From Methylococcaceae bacterium (lineage in GTDB: Bacteria > Pseudomonadota > Gammaproteobacteria > Methylococcales > Methylomonadaceae), in contig JAUYBL010000038.1 in NCBI GenBank assembly GCA_030693065.1, positions 1 to 64,000 on the forward strand: DNA of 64,000 nucleotides, read 5' to 3'. The notes under the pieces were generated by a model that searched no databases, had not been told where the DNA came from, and was given only the letters and a program-made list of their open reading frames with translations. Each line of letters starts with the position of its first letter. Within the stretch, counting starts at the first letter, position 1. Of the stretch, positions 44,532 through 57,471 are shown in pieces. Both the position numbers and the translations under genes were made by a program.

Positions 44532-44855
44532 ATGTCAGAGATAGACCCAACAAAAAATAATGATAACGACTTAGCTGTTCAAGAAGCCAGGCCGAAGTTG
44601 CAAAGACCTCCATTGTATAAAGTTATTCTTTTGAATGATGACTTTACGCCCATGGATTTTGTGATAGAAGTATTGATGGACTTTTTTGCCATGACTGAAG
44701 AAAAAGCGACCCAAGTTATGCTGCAGGTTCATACTGAAGGCATTGGTGTTTGCGGAACTTATTCTAAAGATGTTGCCGAAACTAAAGTTTACCTGGTCAA
44801 CGAATATTCACGAGAAAACCACCATCCATTGCTGTGTACAATGGAAGCAGACTAG
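44532..44855 (+). CDS. clpS: ClpS adaptor protein
   Basis: The core [20 protein letters not shown] and the C-terminal [14 protein letters not shown] are diagnostic, with the N-degron-binding residues in [10 protein letters not shown] disordered acidic N-terminus precedes them. I chose ATG 44532; an ATG 10 codons upstream is also possible and neither has a strong ribosome-binding site. ClpS delivers N-degron substrates to ClpA and lies directly upstream of clpA. Confidence 0.95.
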   Translation: MSEIDPTKNNDNDLAVQEARPKLQRPPLYKVILLNDDFTPMDFVIEVLMDFFAMTEEKATQVMLQVHTEGIGVCGTYSKDVAETKVYLVNEYSRENHHPLLCTMEAD

Positions 44856-44867
44856 CTTGGAGCATCT

Positions 44868-47132
44868 ATGTTAAGCAAAGAACTTGAAATCACCTTAAAC
44901 ACTGCCTTTAAAAACGCGCACGACAAAAGGCATGAATTTATAACAGTTGAACATTTACTACTGGCATTACTCGATAACGCTTCAGCTGAAGCAATTATGA
45001 CGGCGTGTGGCTGCGACATTAGTGGCTTGCGCGGACAGTTAACGCAATTCATTGATGAAACTATTTCCCTTATACCTGAAGGTGTGCATCGAGAAACCCA
45101 GCCAACACTGGGATTTCAACGGGTTCTGCAGCGCGCAGTGTTTCATGTGCAAGCTTCCGATAAAAAAGAGGTAACTGGCGCAAACTTATTTGTCGCCTTA
45201 TTTAGCGAACAAGACTCGCACGCAGTTTACTTACTTAACAAACAAGACATTTCAAGACTGGATGTTGTCAATTACTTGGCGCATGGCATTTCAAAAATCA
45301 ATCCTGACCCACTTGAATATCGTAATAACGAGCAAAATAACACCGATACCGAAGCGTCTGGTTCTGCATTAGAAAAGTACGCAAGCAATCTTAACGAAGA
45401 AGCGCTTAAAGGTAGAATCGACCCGCTAATTGGCCGAGAACAAGAGCTTGAGCGAACCATTCAAACACTCTGCCGTCGCCGAAAAAATAACCCATTGTTG
45501 GTTGGTGAAGCAGGGGTTGGCAAAACCGCCATTGCCGAAGGTTTAGCAAAACGCATCGTCGAAGAAAACGTACCTGAAATTCTTAAAAATAGCGTTATTT
45601 ACTCCCTTGACTTAGGTGCATTGGTTGCGGGCACAAAATACAGAGGCGATTTTGAAAAGCGCCTTAAGGCATTGGTTAATCAACTAAAAAAAGAACCCGA
45701 TTCAATTTTGTTTATCGATGAAATTCATACCCTTATTGGTGCTGGTTCGGCATCAGGTGGCGTAATGGACGCATCTAACCTAATTAAACCCGTTCTAGCC
45801 TCTGGACAATTACGCTGTATTGGCTCTACCACTTATCAAGAATATCGAGGTATTTTTGAAAAAGACCACGCTTTGGCAAGACGTTTCCAGAAAATCGACG
45901 TGCTCGAACCTTCGGTTGAGGACACAATTCTAATCCTTAAAGGCTTGAAATCTCGTTTTGAAGATCATCACGATGTAAAGTATTCTGCAGAAGCATTACG
46001 CCTGGCAGCAGAGCTATCAGATCGATATATTACCGACCGACATTTGCCAGACAAAGCAATAGATGTAATTGACGAAGCCGGCGCAAAGCAACGGATGACA
46101 GCAGAAGCCGATCGTAAAAGACTTATTGATGTAGCCGAAATAGAGGACATCGTTTCAAAAATAGCCAGAGTGCCCGCAAAATCCGTTTCATCTAATGATA
46201 TTGATAAACTTGCTAATCTGGAAAAGAATTTAAAAATGCTTGTTTTTGGTCAAGATGAGGCCATTACGGCATTAGCTTCAGCAATAAAATTATCACGTGC
46301 CGGGCTACGCGATTCTCAAAAAACTATCGGTTCATTTCTGTTTGCCGGACCGACAGGCGTTGGCAAAACAGAAGTAACCAGGCAATTAGCCAAAGTACTT
46401 GGCGTTGAACTGCTTCGCTTTGATATGTCTGAATACATGGAACGACATACTGTATCCAGATTAATTGGAGCACCCCCTGGATATGTCGGCTTTGATCAAG
46501 GCGGATTATTGACTGAACAAGTCACCAAACACCCCCACGCAGTATTACTTTTGGACGAACTGGAAAAGGCTCACCCCGACGTATTTAATTTATTATTGCA
46601 AGTTATGGATCATGGTTCATTAACCGATAATAATGGGCGTAAAGCCGATTTTCGTAACATAATTTTAGTAATGACTACTAATGCCGGCGCGGAAGAAGGC
46701 AGTCGTGCATCCATAGGGTTCACGCATCAAGATCATGCCACTGACAGCATGAAAGTAATAGAAAAAGGCTTTTCGCCGGAATTCCGCAATCGTTTAGATG
46801 CGATAATTCAGTTTAAACCGCTCGATATTTCAATCGTTGGTTATGTTGTTGATAAATTTATTTTTGAGCTTGAAGCGCTACTTACAGAAAAACACGTAAC
46901 ATTAATGCTGGAGCCAGATGCCAGACTCTGGCTTGCCGAAAACGGCTGCGACCCCAAAATGGGGGCAAGACCAATGGCGAGATTAATACAAGAAAAAATT
47001 AAAAAGCCATTAGCTAATGACTTGTTATTTGGCGAATTAGCTCAGGGTGGTAGCGTACGAATTTATGTACAAGATAATGAACTTGCCTTTGCAATAAAAC
47101 GTAATGAAATGAGTATTACGGAAAACAGCTAG
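44868..47132 (+). CDS. clpA: ClpA, ATPase subunit of the ClpAP protease
   Basis: The 754 residues include an N-domain with paired Clp repeats ([20 protein letters not shown]). The first AAA+ module has Walker [10 protein letters not shown] (~213) and the second has GPTGVGKTE (~494). The ClpP-docking loop and the sensor-2 region [18 protein letters not shown] follow. It unfolds proteins for ClpP. GGAG precedes the ATG by 6 bases, and the gap from clpS is only 12 bases. The pair converges on infA, as in E. coli. Confidence 0.97.
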   Translation: MLSKELEITLNTAFKNAHDKRHEFITVEHLLLALLDNASAEAIMTACGCDISGLRGQLTQFIDETISLIPEGVHRETQPTLGFQRVLQRAVFHVQASDKKEVTGANLFVALFSEQDSHAVYLLNKQDISRLDVVNYLAHGISKINPDPLEYRNNEQNNTDTEASGSALEKYASNLNEEALKGRIDPLIGREQELERTIQTLCRRRKNNPLLVGEAGVGKTAIAEGLAKRIVEENVPEILKNSVIYSLDLGALVAGTKYRGDFEKRLKALVNQLKKEPDSILFIDEIHTLIGAGSASGGVMDASNLIKPVLASGQLRCIGSTTYQEYRGIFEKDHALARRFQKIDVLEPSVEDTILILKGLKSRFEDHHDVKYSAEALRLAAELSDRYITDRHLPDKAIDVIDEAGAKQRMTAEADRKRLIDVAEIEDIVSKIARVPAKSVSSNDIDKLANLEKNLKMLVFGQDEAITALASAIKLSRAGLRDSQKTIGSFLFAGPTGVGKTEVTRQLAKVLGVELLRFDMSEYMERHTVSRLIGAPPGYVGFDQGGLLTEQVTKHPHAVLLLDELEKAHPDVFNLLLQVMDHGSLTDNNGRKADFRNIILVMTTNAGAEEGSRASIGFTHQDHATDSMKVIEKGFSPEFRNRLDAIIQFKPLDISIVGYVVDKFIFELEALLTEKHVTLMLEPDARLWLAENGCDPKMGARPMARLIQEKIKKPLANDLLFGELAQGGSVRIYVQDNELAFAIKRNEMSITENS

Positions 47133-47167
47133 CTTAGCTTAAATAGTGCGCTATATCGATAATACGA

Positions 47168-47386
47168 TTAGCGCATACGGAATGTAATTCGACCTTTAGT
47201 TAAATCATAAGGAGTCATTTCAACCTTAACGCTATCCCCTGTTAAGATTCGAATATAATGTTTGCGCATTTTTCCAGATATATGAGCCGTAACGATATGC
47301 CCGTTCTCAAGTTGCACTCTAAACATAGTATTAGGAAGCGTATCAATTACCTTACCTTCCATTTCAATCTGATCTTCTTTAGCCAT
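47168..47386 (-). CDS. infA: Translation initiation factor IF-1
   Basis: The standard 72 residues, [20 protein letters not shown] through to KGRITFRMR, form the S1-like OB fold of IF-1, including [19 protein letters not shown]. It binds the 30S A-site during initiation. It faces clpA, with about 35 bases between the stops and no strong terminator hairpin visible there. Confidence 0.98.
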   Translation of the reverse strand: MAKEDQIEMEGKVIDTLPNTMFRVQLENGHIVTAHISGKMRKHYIRILTGDSVKVEMTPYDLTKGRITFRMR

Positions 47387-47487
47387 TTATAATCGCCTGT
47401 AGTATTAAAACTAGGAATAATACCATAGCCTGATTTTTAACAACAGAAGTGGAAAAGACAAAGCAAAAAATCTGCTTAGAATCACAA

Positions 47488-48015
47488 TCAAACAGCGGCG
47501 GCAATCAATTTTAAATACTCAGCCTCTGAAAACACATCAGTGTTGCTTTCAACTCGATCCAGAAAAACTTTACCAATCAAATGATCATATTCATGCTGAA
47601 ATACTCGTGCGATGAACCCATCCAGCTCCAGTTCAACGTAAAGCCCTTGTACGTTAATGTATTGAACTGAAATTTTTTTATACCTTGGAACTAATGCGCG
47701 TATTCCAGGAATGCTCAAACAACCCTCCCAATCCTTTTCCTTAACATCCGACCTATTTGTTAATCGAGGATTGATCATGATTGTAGGCTCCATAAAAGGA
47801 GCATTCGGGTAGCGCGGAGTGGGTCTTGAAGCTACAACAATTAACTGTTTTGAAATGCCTATTTGAGGCGCCGCAAGCCCAACACCCTGGGTAGACGCGA
47901 GTGTAGATCGCAAGTCTTCAATTAATTGACTTGTATCAATCGAACCAACATCCTCAACGCTCGTGGCTGTCTGCCTTAGAACCTTAGCACCCAATTGAGC
48001 AATATCATAAATCAT
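47488..48015 (-). CDS. def: Peptide deformylase
   Basis: All three motifs of the family are present in the 175 residues: GVGLAAPQIG, WEGCLSIPG (the Cys metal ligand) and FQHEYDHLIG (HExxH-like with Glu catalytic). It removes the formyl group from nascent N-terminal Met. It lies 2 bases after the ppk1 stop on the same strand, so it is probably co-transcribed with ppk1, an unusual pairing since def usually sits with fmt. Confidence 0.96.
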   Translation of the reverse strand: MIYDIAQLGAKVLRQTATSVEDVGSIDTSQLIEDLRSTLASTQGVGLAAPQIGISKQLIVVASRPTPRYPNAPFMEPTIMINPRLTNRSDVKEKDWEGCLSIPGIRALVPRYKKISVQYINVQGLYVELELDGFIARVFQHEYDHLIGKVFLDRVESNTDVFSEAEYLKLIAAAV

Positions 48016-48017
48016 TT

Positions 48018-50099
48018 CTACCCCTGCAATTCCTGTAAAAGCAAGCCTTGAGCTTGAATAATCTCTTCACCTTCATCTCTTACTGCCTGATAATAACTAC
48101 CATCTGATTGCAGTAACCACGACTGTGAATTATCTTTTAAATATAATTCCAGATCTTGCAAAAGCCGATTGTGCAATTTTTTGTTTTCAATAGGAAAACA
48201 AATCTCAACACGCCGGAACATATTGCGATTCATCAAATCGGCGCTAGAAGCAAACACCTCCCAGTTCCCGCCATTAGCAAAGGCATAAACCCGCGCATGC
48301 TCCAAAAACCGACCGATTATTGAACGAACTTCTATGTTTTCAGATACCCCAGGTATTCCGGGACGTAAACAGCAAATCCCTCTGACAATCAATTTAATCT
48401 GAACACCAGCTTGCGATGCACGATACAAACTTTGAATAGCCAACTCTTCTACTACAGCATTAACTTTAATAATGATTTTTGCGGGTTTACCGGCTTTTGC
48501 ATTGTGGATTTCTCGTTCAATTTTTTCCATTAATCCACTATGCAATGTAAATGGCGCCTGCAGTAATTTATTTAGTCGAGTAACCTTACCAAGGCTAGTC
48601 AGCTGAGCAAATACTCGCCTAACGTCTTCGCCAAGCTCTTTATCGCATGAAAACAGCCCGTAATCAGTATAAAACTGCGCCGTTTTGGGGTGATAATTGC
48701 CCGTACCAAGATGCACATAGTTACGCAAGTCTTTACCCTCGCGTTTTAATACCAAACACATTTTGGCGTGTGTTTTATATCCAACCACACCATAAACAAC
48801 GTGAACTGCAGCTTCTTGCAATTTTGCCGCCAAATCAATATTGGCTTTTTCATCAAAACGGGCTCTTAATTCGATAACCACCGTCACTTCTTTACCGGCT
48901 CTTGCCGCTTTGATTAAAGCAGCAACAATCGGCGAATCCGCGCCTGTTCTATACAATGTTTGTTTGATAGCTAAAACATCAGGTGCAATTGCTGCCTGAC
49001 GCAAGAATTCAACAACAGGCGAAAACGATTCATAAGGATGTTGGAGCAAAATATCATTGCGCTTAATAGCTGCAAAAATATCTTTGTTTCGACCTAATAC
49101 AACTGGAACCGACGGCTTAAAAGCAACAAATTTAAGATCTGGGCGATCTAGCAGATTGTTAATCTCTTGCATTCTATTTAGATTGACCGGCCCATCCACC
49201 AAAAATAAGCGATCCCTCGTCATGTCAAAGCGACCCAGTAAAAAATCCACTGTTTCTTGGGGGCATTTCGCATCAATCTCAAGCCTGACTTCATCACCAT
49301 AATTGCGCATCGCCAACTCACCTTCAACAGCCAGTAGTAAATCATCGATAGCATCGTCATCGACGAAAAAATCGCTATTTCTGGTTACCCTAAACTGATA
49401 ACAGCCTTTGACGGTCATGCCGTTAAATAGCTGCTCCACAAATGCATGAATAATTGACGATAAAAAAACAAAGTCTGCAGGACCGCTATTGGTATCAGAT
49501 CTAGGTAACTGAATAATGCGTGGCAACGCTCGAGGGGCCTGCAAAATTGCTCTACCGCTATTCCTACCAAAGGCATCCTTGCCAGTCAGTGAAATTATAA
49601 AATTTAAACTTTTATTAAGAATACGGGGAAAAGGGTGAGCTGAATCAAGCCCAACTGGCGTTAAAATTGGCATTAATTCATTATTAAAGTAAGCCTCAAG
49701 CCACTTATGTTGAGCTTCCGTCCATTCTTTACGCCGCAAAAAACGAATATTTTGTTCACTTAACTTTGGAATTAAAATCTCGTTAAGAACCTTGTACTGA
49801 TCTTCAACCAATTGATGTGCTTTGACAGCAATTAGCTCCAACTGCTCATTTGGTGTTAAGCCATCAGGACCGACAGCTTTAGGGTCAATACTTGCCATCT
49901 GAATAACACTAGCTACTCGAACCTCGTAAAATTCATCTAAATTTGAACAAGAAATACACAGATAGTTAAGCCGCTCAAGCAAAGGAACCTCTTCATTTTT
50001 TGCCTGCGCCAAGACTCGTTTATTGAATTCCAACAAACTGAATTCACGATTGATGTATAGCTCTGTCTTTTGAAGATCAAAAACTTCATTCTCCTGCAT
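48018..50099 (-). CDS. ppk1: Polyphosphate kinase 1
   Basis: At about 693 residues from ATG 50099, it starts NREFSLLEFNKRVLAQA, the N-domain signature. The autophosphorylated His lies in VHLGTGNYHPKTAQFYTDYG, and the second catalytic region includes SRASQAGVQIKLIVRGICCL. It reversibly polymerises the gamma-phosphate of ATP into polyphosphate. Upstream TTG/GTG codons could add up to 3 residues. Confidence 0.97.
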   Translation of the reverse strand: MQENEVFDLQKTELYINREFSLLEFNKRVLAQAKNEEVPLLERLNYLCISCSNLDEFYEVRVASVIQMASIDPKAVGPDGLTPNEQLELIAVKAHQLVEDQYKVLNEILIPKLSEQNIRFLRRKEWTEAQHKWLEAYFNNELMPILTPVGLDSAHPFPRILNKSLNFIISLTGKDAFGRNSGRAILQAPRALPRIIQLPRSDTNSGPADFVFLSSIIHAFVEQLFNGMTVKGCYQFRVTRNSDFFVDDDAIDDLLLAVEGELAMRNYGDEVRLEIDAKCPQETVDFLLGRFDMTRDRLFLVDGPVNLNRMQEINNLLDRPDLKFVAFKPSVPVVLGRNKDIFAAIKRNDILLQHPYESFSPVVEFLRQAAIAPDVLAIKQTLYRTGADSPIVAALIKAARAGKEVTVVIELRARFDEKANIDLAAKLQEAAVHVVYGVVGYKTHAKMCLVLKREGKDLRNYVHLGTGNYHPKTAQFYTDYGLFSCDKELGEDVRRVFAQLTSLGKVTRLNKLLQAPFTLHSGLMEKIEREIHNAKAGKPAKIIIKVNAVVEELAIQSLYRASQAGVQIKLIVRGICCLRPGIPGVSENIEVRSIIGRFLEHARVYAFANGGNWEVFASSADLMNRNMFRRVEICFPIENKKLHNRLLQDLELYLKDNSQSWLLQSDGSYYQAVRDEGEEIIQAQGLLLQELQG

Positions 50100-50442
50100 T
50101 TTCACCAACCCATGTGTAAGTTATTCGGAATTTACTTGCAATTTACCATATATTTTAGTTTGTAGATCAGAGTGAAAATTTACCAACAGATCAACAGTAT
50201 TAATTTTAATAAGCATTTTCCTCCCTCTAAAAATGACACTGCTAGTGTCATTTTTAAAATACATTTGAAAATTATCATTGGCTTAATAGCCCATAAAATA
50301 CCTTTATAAATTAAATACAACGACCTACTTTTTTTTAAGCGAGATATTAGGGATTGTTTAAAAAGAATCGCCAAAACAACTTTTTCTAAAGTCGACAACG
50401 AATATTTACCTAACTTTCTGATAGATATAATTTTTATATTTT

Positions 50443-51964
<1,522 letters not shown>

Positions 51965-51965
<1 letters not shown>

Positions 51966-53167
51966 TGTCGGCTAGAGATTTTTTAGATAGCATTGAGCCG
52001 CATTTTACAAAAGGCGGCCGGTTAGAAAAGTATTACGGTCTCTATGAGATGGTTGATACCTTTATTTATACCCCTGCTGATGTAACACGCGGAACTACTC
52101 ATGTTCGCGATGGTAACGACCTCAAACGGACAATGACGTTTGTGGTAATAGCCACGTTTTTCTGCATCTTGATGGCCTTATACAATACAGGCTATCAAGC
52201 AAATGTCGCCCTCGAAGCATTAGGATTAGAGAAAGCCGACAATTGGCGCAGCATACCCATGATGATATTCGGGTATAGCCCATATAATCCATTGTCTTGT
52301 ATTGTTCACGGTGCATTATATTTTCTGCCCATCTACATTACGACACTAGCAATTGGTGGTATTTGGGAAGTTTTATTCGCAACAGTTCGTGGACATGAAG
52401 TAAACGAAGGCTTCCTAGTTTCCTCCATGCTTTACACACTGATCATGCCCCCAGACATGCCTTTATGGCAGGTGGCATTAGGTATTTCATTCGGAATTGT
52501 TATCGGTAAAGAAGTATTTGGCGGCACCGGCAAAAACTTTCTGAATCCTGCATTAACTGGAAGAGCATTCTTATACTTCGCTTATCCCGCGTCTATTTCT
52601 GGCGATGCCGTTTGGGTAGCCGTTGATGGTTATACCGCCGCTACGCCTTTAGGCCTTGCTGCTAATGGTGGTCTTGAAGCGGTATATGCAGCTAACTACA
52701 GCTGGATTCAAACTTTTTTTGGTTTTGAGCCGGGCTGTTTAGGTGAAACTTCAACATTGGCTATTTTGATTGGCGCTGCATTTTTGTTGTATACCCGGGT
52801 TGCTTCTTACCGCATCATGGGTGGCGTATTTTTAGGAATGCTTGCAACATCATTGTTATTTAACACAATCGGCAGCGATACCAACCCAATGTTTGCATTT
52901 CCTTGGTACTGGCATCTAACTGTCGGCGGCTTTGCTTTTGGTATGGTTTATATGGCAACCGACCCAGTAAGTGCTGCAATGACCAACACCGGACGCTGGG
53001 TATTTGGTGGATTAGTAGGTGTGATGACGGTATTAATCAGAGTTGTGAATCCTGCCTTCCCTGAAGGCATTATGCTAGCAATTCTCTTTTCCAATATGTT
53101 CGCACCGACTATCGATTATTTCGTCATTCAGGCCAACATTAGAAGAAGGATAAAACGTCATGCCTAA
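51965..53167 (+). CDS. nqrB: Na+-NQR subunit B
   Basis: A 400-residue protein with about ten membrane helices, homologous to RnfD. The covalent FMN site aligns to [11 protein letters not shown], with acceptor Thr 227. The second motif position is Ala where the usual ApbE target pattern D-x-x-S/T-G-A-T has Gly. A riboflavin site and the Na+ route also lie in this subunit. It overlaps nqrC by 8 bases. Confidence 0.97.
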
Positions 53168-54056
53168 TGAAAACAAGCAATGCGGGCATTACGAAAAACT
53201 TTGTGCTGTCCTCGAAAAAAATGAAAATTATCAAAAATTTAAAGTGTATGCCGAGCATATTCTTGGCCTGAGCAACAATAGTTTAGAAAAAACTATCGCT
53301 ATTGCTGTTGCACTTTGTTTAGTCTGCGCAGTATTAGTTTCATTGGCTGCAGTTGCATTAAAACCATTGCAGATTAACAACAAAGAACAGGATATGAAGC
53401 AAAATATCCTTGATGTGGCAGGCTTGCTTGAAGAAGGCAAAGATATTGACGCTGCTTTTGCAGAAAAAATTGAAGCTAAAATTGTTGATTTAGAAACTGG
53501 TGATTATGTCGAGAACATTAACGCTGCCGACTATGATCAACGAAAAGCCGCAAAAGATCCTGCACAAAGTGTCGCAATTCCTAAAGATAAAGATATTGCT
53601 CACATCAGAATCAAAGCTAAATATGCCAAGGTGTTTTTGGTTAAAGAAGCGGGAGCAATTAAATCAATTATTTTGCCAATCAACGGTTATGGTTTGTGGT
53701 CAACTTTATATGGCTTTTTATCGGTTGATGCCGATGGACAGACCGTACAAAGCATTAACTTTTATGACCAAGCTGAAACACCGGGACTAGGTGGTGAAGT
53801 AGTTAATCCAAATTGGCGCGCTTTGTGGAAAGGCAAGAAAATTTATGCCGAGACCGATACGAACGAGCCTACATTAAGTTTAATTAAAGGGGTTGTTGAT
53901 AACAGCAAACCTGGCGCGCAATATCAAGTTGATGGCCTAGCTGGTGCAACCTTGACTAGTACAGGTGTAACCAATCTGATCAGATATTGGACTAGCAAAG
54001 AAGGTTTTGCTCCGTATTTGAACAAAGTAAGAACGGTTAAAGGAGCCAAATCATGA
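53160..54056 (+). CDS. nqrC: Na+-NQR subunit C
   Basis: After a 40-residue N-terminal part comes one membrane helix ([20 protein letters not shown]), then a periplasmic FMN-binding domain. The flavin attachment motif reads [11 protein letters not shown] (Asp 258, Thr 264), with Ala in place of the usual Ser/Thr before GAT. FMN is attached by ApbE. The gene overlaps nqrD by 4 bases. The N-terminal extension before the helix is longer than in Vibrio NqrC. Confidence 0.96.
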   Translation: MPNENKQCGHYEKLCAVLEKNENYQKFKVYAEHILGLSNNSLEKTIAIAVALCLVCAVLVSLAAVALKPLQINNKEQDMKQNILDVAGLLEEGKDIDAAFAEKIEAKIVDLETGDYVENINAADYDQRKAAKDPAQSVAIPKDKDIAHIRIKAKYAKVFLVKEAGAIKSIILPINGYGLWSTLYGFLSVDADGQTVQSINFYDQAETPGLGGEVVNPNWRALWKGKKIYAETDTNEPTLSLIKGVVDNSKPGAQYQVDGLAGATLTSTGVTNLIRYWTSKEGFAPYLNKVRTVKGAKS

Positions 54057-54748
54057 GTGCAGTAGTTGATAGTTCAATTATTAATGATGAAACAAAAAAA
54101 GTATTAGTAGACCCTTTAGTCACAAACAACCCAATTACATTACAAGTATTGGGAATTTGTTCGGCCTTAGCGGTTACCTCACAAATGTCTACATCACTGA
54201 TTATGGCGTTGGCATTAACATTAGTTACTGCTTTCTCAAGTGCCGCAATTAGCGCTATTCGTAACCATATTCCAAGCAGCATCCGGATTATTGTTCAAAT
54301 GACTATTATTGCGTCATTGGTAATTGTGGTTGATCAACTTTTGAAAGCGTTTGCTTATGACGTCAGTAAACAGCTATCAGTATTTGTTGGTTTAATTATT
54401 ACCAACTGTATCGTGATGGGTCGCGCTGAAGGCTATGCAATGAAAAATCCACCATTGGAAAGTTTCATTGATGGTATCGGTAACGGCTTGGGTTACAGTT
54501 TAATTTTGATCATAGTGGCTTTTTTTAGAGAAACCCTAGGATCTGGCAAGCTGTTGGGAATCGAAGTCTTCAAATTAACAAAAGACGGCGGTTGGTATGA
54601 TCCAAATGGCTTGATGCTACTGCCACCTAGTGCATTTTTCATCATTGGTTTGATTATTTGGGGCGTTCGCCAATGGAAACCAAATCAAGTTGAAAAGGCA
54701 GACTTCAAAATCATGTCGATTACTCATGGTGAAGGAGGACATCACTAA
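54053..54748 (+). CDS. nqrD: Na+-NQR subunit D
   Basis: This 231-residue protein has six membrane helices. Conserved [14 protein letters not shown] contains one of the cysteines that hold the iron centre shared with NqrE, and [16 protein letters not shown] is characteristic. It transfers electrons across the membrane within NQR. The stop overlaps the nqrE start (TAATG). Confidence 0.97.
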   Translation: MSAVVDSSIINDETKKVLVDPLVTNNPITLQVLGICSALAVTSQMSTSLIMALALTLVTAFSSAAISAIRNHIPSSIRIIVQMTIIASLVIVVDQLLKAFAYDVSKQLSVFVGLIITNCIVMGRAEGYAMKNPPLESFIDGIGNGLGYSLILIIVAFFRETLGSGKLLGIEVFKLTKDGGWYDPNGLMLLPPSAFFIIGLIIWGVRQWKPNQVEKADFKIMSITHGEGGHH

Positions 54749-55356
54749 TGGAAGCGTATATCAGTTTATTTGTTAAGGCAGTCTTTATTGAAAACTTGGC
54801 ACTTTCCTTCTTTTTGGGAATGTGTACGTTTATTGCTGTTTCAAAAAAGATTTCCACCGCGATGGGCTTGGGCATTGCGGTCATGGTGGTGCAAACCATT
54901 ACTGTGCCCGCTAACAACCTTGTCTATCATACGTTACTTAAAGAAGATGCACTGTCTTGGCTGGGAATTACCGGCGTCGATTTGAGCTTTTTGGCATTAC
55001 TAAGTTGTATTGGCATGATTGCCGCTTTAGTACAAATTCTGGAAATGATTTTAGATAAGTTTTTTCCAGCTCTGTACCACGCATTAGGGGTATTCCTGCC
55101 TTTAATCACAGTAAACTGCGCCATTCTCGGTGGTAGTTTGTTCATGATCGAACGTGATTATAACTTCGGCGAAAGCGTTACCTATGGTGTAGGTAGTGGT
55201 TTAGGTTGGGCATTAGCTATAACTGTTATGGCTGGCGTGCGAGAAAAACTTAAATACAGTGATATACCGGCCGGATTACAAGGCCTGGGTATTACCTTTA
55301 TTACCGCAGGCTTGATGTCTCTTGGCTTCATGGCTTTCTCTGGAATCCAACTTTAA
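54748..55356 (+). CDS. nqrE: Na+-NQR subunit E
   Basis: Inverted-topology homologue of NqrD, 202 residues with six helices. [16 protein letters not shown] and [15 protein letters not shown] carry the two cysteines that complete the NqrD/E iron site. The C-terminus is [19 protein letters not shown]. nqrF begins 12 bases later. Confidence 0.97.
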   Translation: MEAYISLFVKAVFIENLALSFFLGMCTFIAVSKKISTAMGLGIAVMVVQTITVPANNLVYHTLLKEDALSWLGITGVDLSFLALLSCIGMIAALVQILEMILDKFFPALYHALGVFLPLITVNCAILGGSLFMIERDYNFGESVTYGVGSGLGWALAITVMAGVREKLKYSDIPAGLQGLGITFITAGLMSLGFMAFSGIQL

Positions 55357-55368
55357 GAAGGTAACGTA

Positions 55369-56589
55369 ATGCTGGAAATTTTATTAGGGATTATTATTTT
55401 CACGGCCTTTGTATTAGCGCTTGTGTTTGTGATTATTGGCGCCAAAAAGAAATTGGTTGCTGAAGGGGATGTCGAAATCCTGATAAATCATGAAAAGAAA
55501 ATCCATGTACCTGTAGGTTCAAAGCTATTAACTGCACTAGCGGACAATGGTTTATTTGTGTCATCAGCTTGCGGTGGCGGCGGGACCTGTGCGCAATGTA
55601 AGGTTAAGGTGCATTCAGGTGGTGGTGAAATCCTCCCAACTGAATTAGGCCACATCACCAAACGTGAAGCCGCAGAAGGTGAGCGTCTTGCTTGCCAAGT
55701 CTCTGTTAAACACAACATGGACATCGAAGTTGAAGACTCTGTTTTTGGCGTAAAAAAATGGGAATGTACTGTTAAATCAAATAACAACGTTGCCACTTTC
55801 ATTAAAGAGTTGGTTCTCAATTTACCTGCTGGTGAAGAAATTCATTACCGTGCAGGTGGCTACATTCAAATCGAATGTCCACCACATGTTGTTAAATACA
55901 GCGACTTTGCGATTGAAGATAGATTTCACGAAGACTGGGATAAATATAACTTGTGGCGTTACGTCTCTGATGTGAAAGAACCTGCTTTGCGTGCTTATTC
56001 AATGGCAAGCTATCCAGAAGAAAAAGAAATAATGCTGAACGTGCGTATTGCGACACCGCCTCCTGGTGCTCCCGAAAGCGTTCCGCCTGGTATTATGTCG
56101 TCTTTTATATTTGGCTTAAAACCAGGTGATAAATGTATTGTGTCTGGTCCTTATGGCGAGTTTTACGCCAAAGATACTGATGCAGAAATGGTCTTTGTAG
56201 GTGGTGGTGCGGGTATGGCGCCTATGCGTTCACATATCTTCGATCTACTCCGTAGACTAAAATCTAAACGTAAGATCACCTTCTGGTACGGAGCTCGTAG
56301 TAAGCGTGAAATGTTTTATGTCGAAGATTTCGATATGCTTGCAAGAGAAAATGACAACTTTGAGTGGCATGTTGCCTTGTCAGACCCATTACCTGAAGAT
56401 AATTGGGAAGGTTATACCGGCTTTATTCATAATGTTCTTTACGAAGAGTTTATTAAAAAGCACCCTGCCCCTGAAGATTGTGAGTTTTACATGTGCGGAC
56501 CTCCAATCATGAACACCTCAGTAATCAAAATGCTTTTGGATAATGGCGTTGAATCTGAAAACATTGCCCTTGATGACTTTGGCGGCTAA
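55369..56589 (+). CDS. nqrF: Na+-NQR subunit F, NADH dehydrogenase
   Basis: The 406 residues start with an N-terminal membrane helix. A [2Fe-2S] ferredoxin-like domain follows with Cys 68, 74, 77 and 109 ([13 protein letters not shown] and LACQV). A FAD-binding domain ([11 protein letters not shown]) and a NADH-binding domain ([23 protein letters not shown]) complete it. It oxidises NADH and feeds electrons into the pump. A rho-independent terminator follows about 50 bases after the stop. Confidence 0.98.
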   Translation: MLEILLGIIIFTAFVLALVFVIIGAKKKLVAEGDVEILINHEKKIHVPVGSKLLTALADNGLFVSSACGGGGTCAQCKVKVHSGGGEILPTELGHITKREAAEGERLACQVSVKHNMDIEVEDSVFGVKKWECTVKSNNNVATFIKELVLNLPAGEEIHYRAGGYIQIECPPHVVKYSDFAIEDRFHEDWDKYNLWRYVSDVKEPALRAYSMASYPEEKEIMLNVRIATPPPGAPESVPPGIMSSFIFGLKPGDKCIVSGPYGEFYAKDTDAEMVFVGGGAGMAPMRSHIFDLLRRLKSKRKITFWYGARSKREMFYVEDFDMLARENDNFEWHVALSDPLPEDNWEGYTGFIHNVLYEEFIKKHPAPEDCEFYMCGPPIMNTSVIKMLLDNGVESENIALDDFGG

Positions 56590-56639
56590 TACTTGAAATC
56601 TAAGTGACTTTTTAGTCTTAAGAGCATATCAAGCAATAT

Positions 56640-56676
56640 AAACGGGGAGTAAATCGATTTTGCTTCCCGTTTTTTT
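56640..56676 (+). terminator. Rho-independent terminator after nqrF
   Basis: ACGGGGAG (56642-56649) pairs with CTTCCCGT (56663-56670) with one G-U pair, and seven T residues follow. It should end the nqrABCDEF transcript before nqrM. Confidence 0.85.
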
Positions 56677-56827
56677 ATGTTCAAATCCAAATAAGATACA
56701 TCACTATTTAATATCAAAATCTGATAAGCAGTCTTATCCACAACCGGATTAGAGTTTGTGTGCGTTATTGTTATTAAATTGATATAGTGACAAACATCAT
56801 ATCCATTTTATTCGCAAGGGAGTCCCA

Positions 56828-57010
56828 ATGACTTATTTTGTAGTGACGTTTATATTTATGCTGATAATCATCGCCATTATGGCAATAGGCGTAATATTCG
56901 GGAGAAAAGCCATCAAAGGATCTTGTGGTGGCGTAAGCAATAGCAACTGTGTTTGTGTAGAAAAATGCGATAAACGCAAAAAATTTGAAGCTGAAGGTTT
57001 AAATCATTAG
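56828..57010 (+). CDS. nqrM: NqrM, NQR iron-delivery/assembly protein
   Basis: A 60-residue protein with one N-terminal membrane helix (VVTFIFMLIIIAIMAIGVI) and a cysteine-rich tail (GSCGG, NCVCVEKC), the form of NqrM (DUF539). NqrM is needed to load iron into the NqrD/NqrE centre. It is separated from nqrF by the terminator, and a GGGAG ribosome-binding sequence lies just before its ATG. Confidence 0.92.
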   Translation: MTYFVVTFIFMLIIIAIMAIGVIFGRKAIKGSCGGVSNSNCVCVEKCDKRKKFEAEGLNH

Positions 57011-57054
57011 TCGGTATTTTTAAATTATCCTCAACTGTAAATCTGGAGTTGGTC

Positions 57055-57450
57055 ATGCTAGCAAAAATTACTGTTGCAGATTACATGTCAAAAAATCTGG
57101 TTAAACTCAGCAAAGAAACAAATGTTGTTGATGCAATAAAAATCCTATTAGATCATAAAATTACCAGTGCCCCGGTTGTCGATCCACAAGGCCAATTATT
57201 AGGGGTATTTTCTGAAAAGGATGTCATGCGTGTGGTTTTGGAAACCGTTTACAACCAGAGCCAAAGCGGATTAGTTTCAGAATACATGTCTACGGAAATT
57301 AGTAGTGTTAATGCCGATGACAGCATCGTCGATTTAGCAGAAAAATTCCAAAAATCCTCGATTCGAAGCTTCCCTGTCTTTAGTGATAACAAATTGGTTG
57401 GCATTGTCAGTCGCACAGATGTGTTGAGGGCATTGGCGTCTATCCATTGA
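57055..57450 (+). CDS. CBS-domain protein, 131 aa
   Basis: Two CBS motifs: VADYMSKNLVKLSKETNVVD with HKITSAPVVDPQGQLLGVFS, and VSEYMSTEISSVNADDSIVD with SIRSFPVFSDNKLVGIVSRT. ATG 57055 follows GGAG by 6 bases. Stand-alone tandem CBS proteins bind adenine nucleotides and regulate partners. Its partner is unknown; it lies between nqrM and sbcB in one direction. Confidence 0.9.
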   Translation: MLAKITVADYMSKNLVKLSKETNVVDAIKILLDHKITSAPVVDPQGQLLGVFSEKDVMRVVLETVYNQSQSGLVSEYMSTEISSVNADDSIVDLAEKFQKSSIRSFPVFSDNKLVGIVSRTDVLRALASIH

Positions 57451-57471
57451 TAGCCTGATGAGATGTAGTGA

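Noticed and set aside
47133-47167. Terminator between clpA and infA
   Set aside because: Only weak imperfect pairing and no T-run; not strong enough to call.
50180-50398. 72-aa reading frame between ppk1 and nqrA
   Set aside because: A/T-rich, Lys/Leu/Ile-biased, no ribosome-binding site; more likely leader or promoter DNA.
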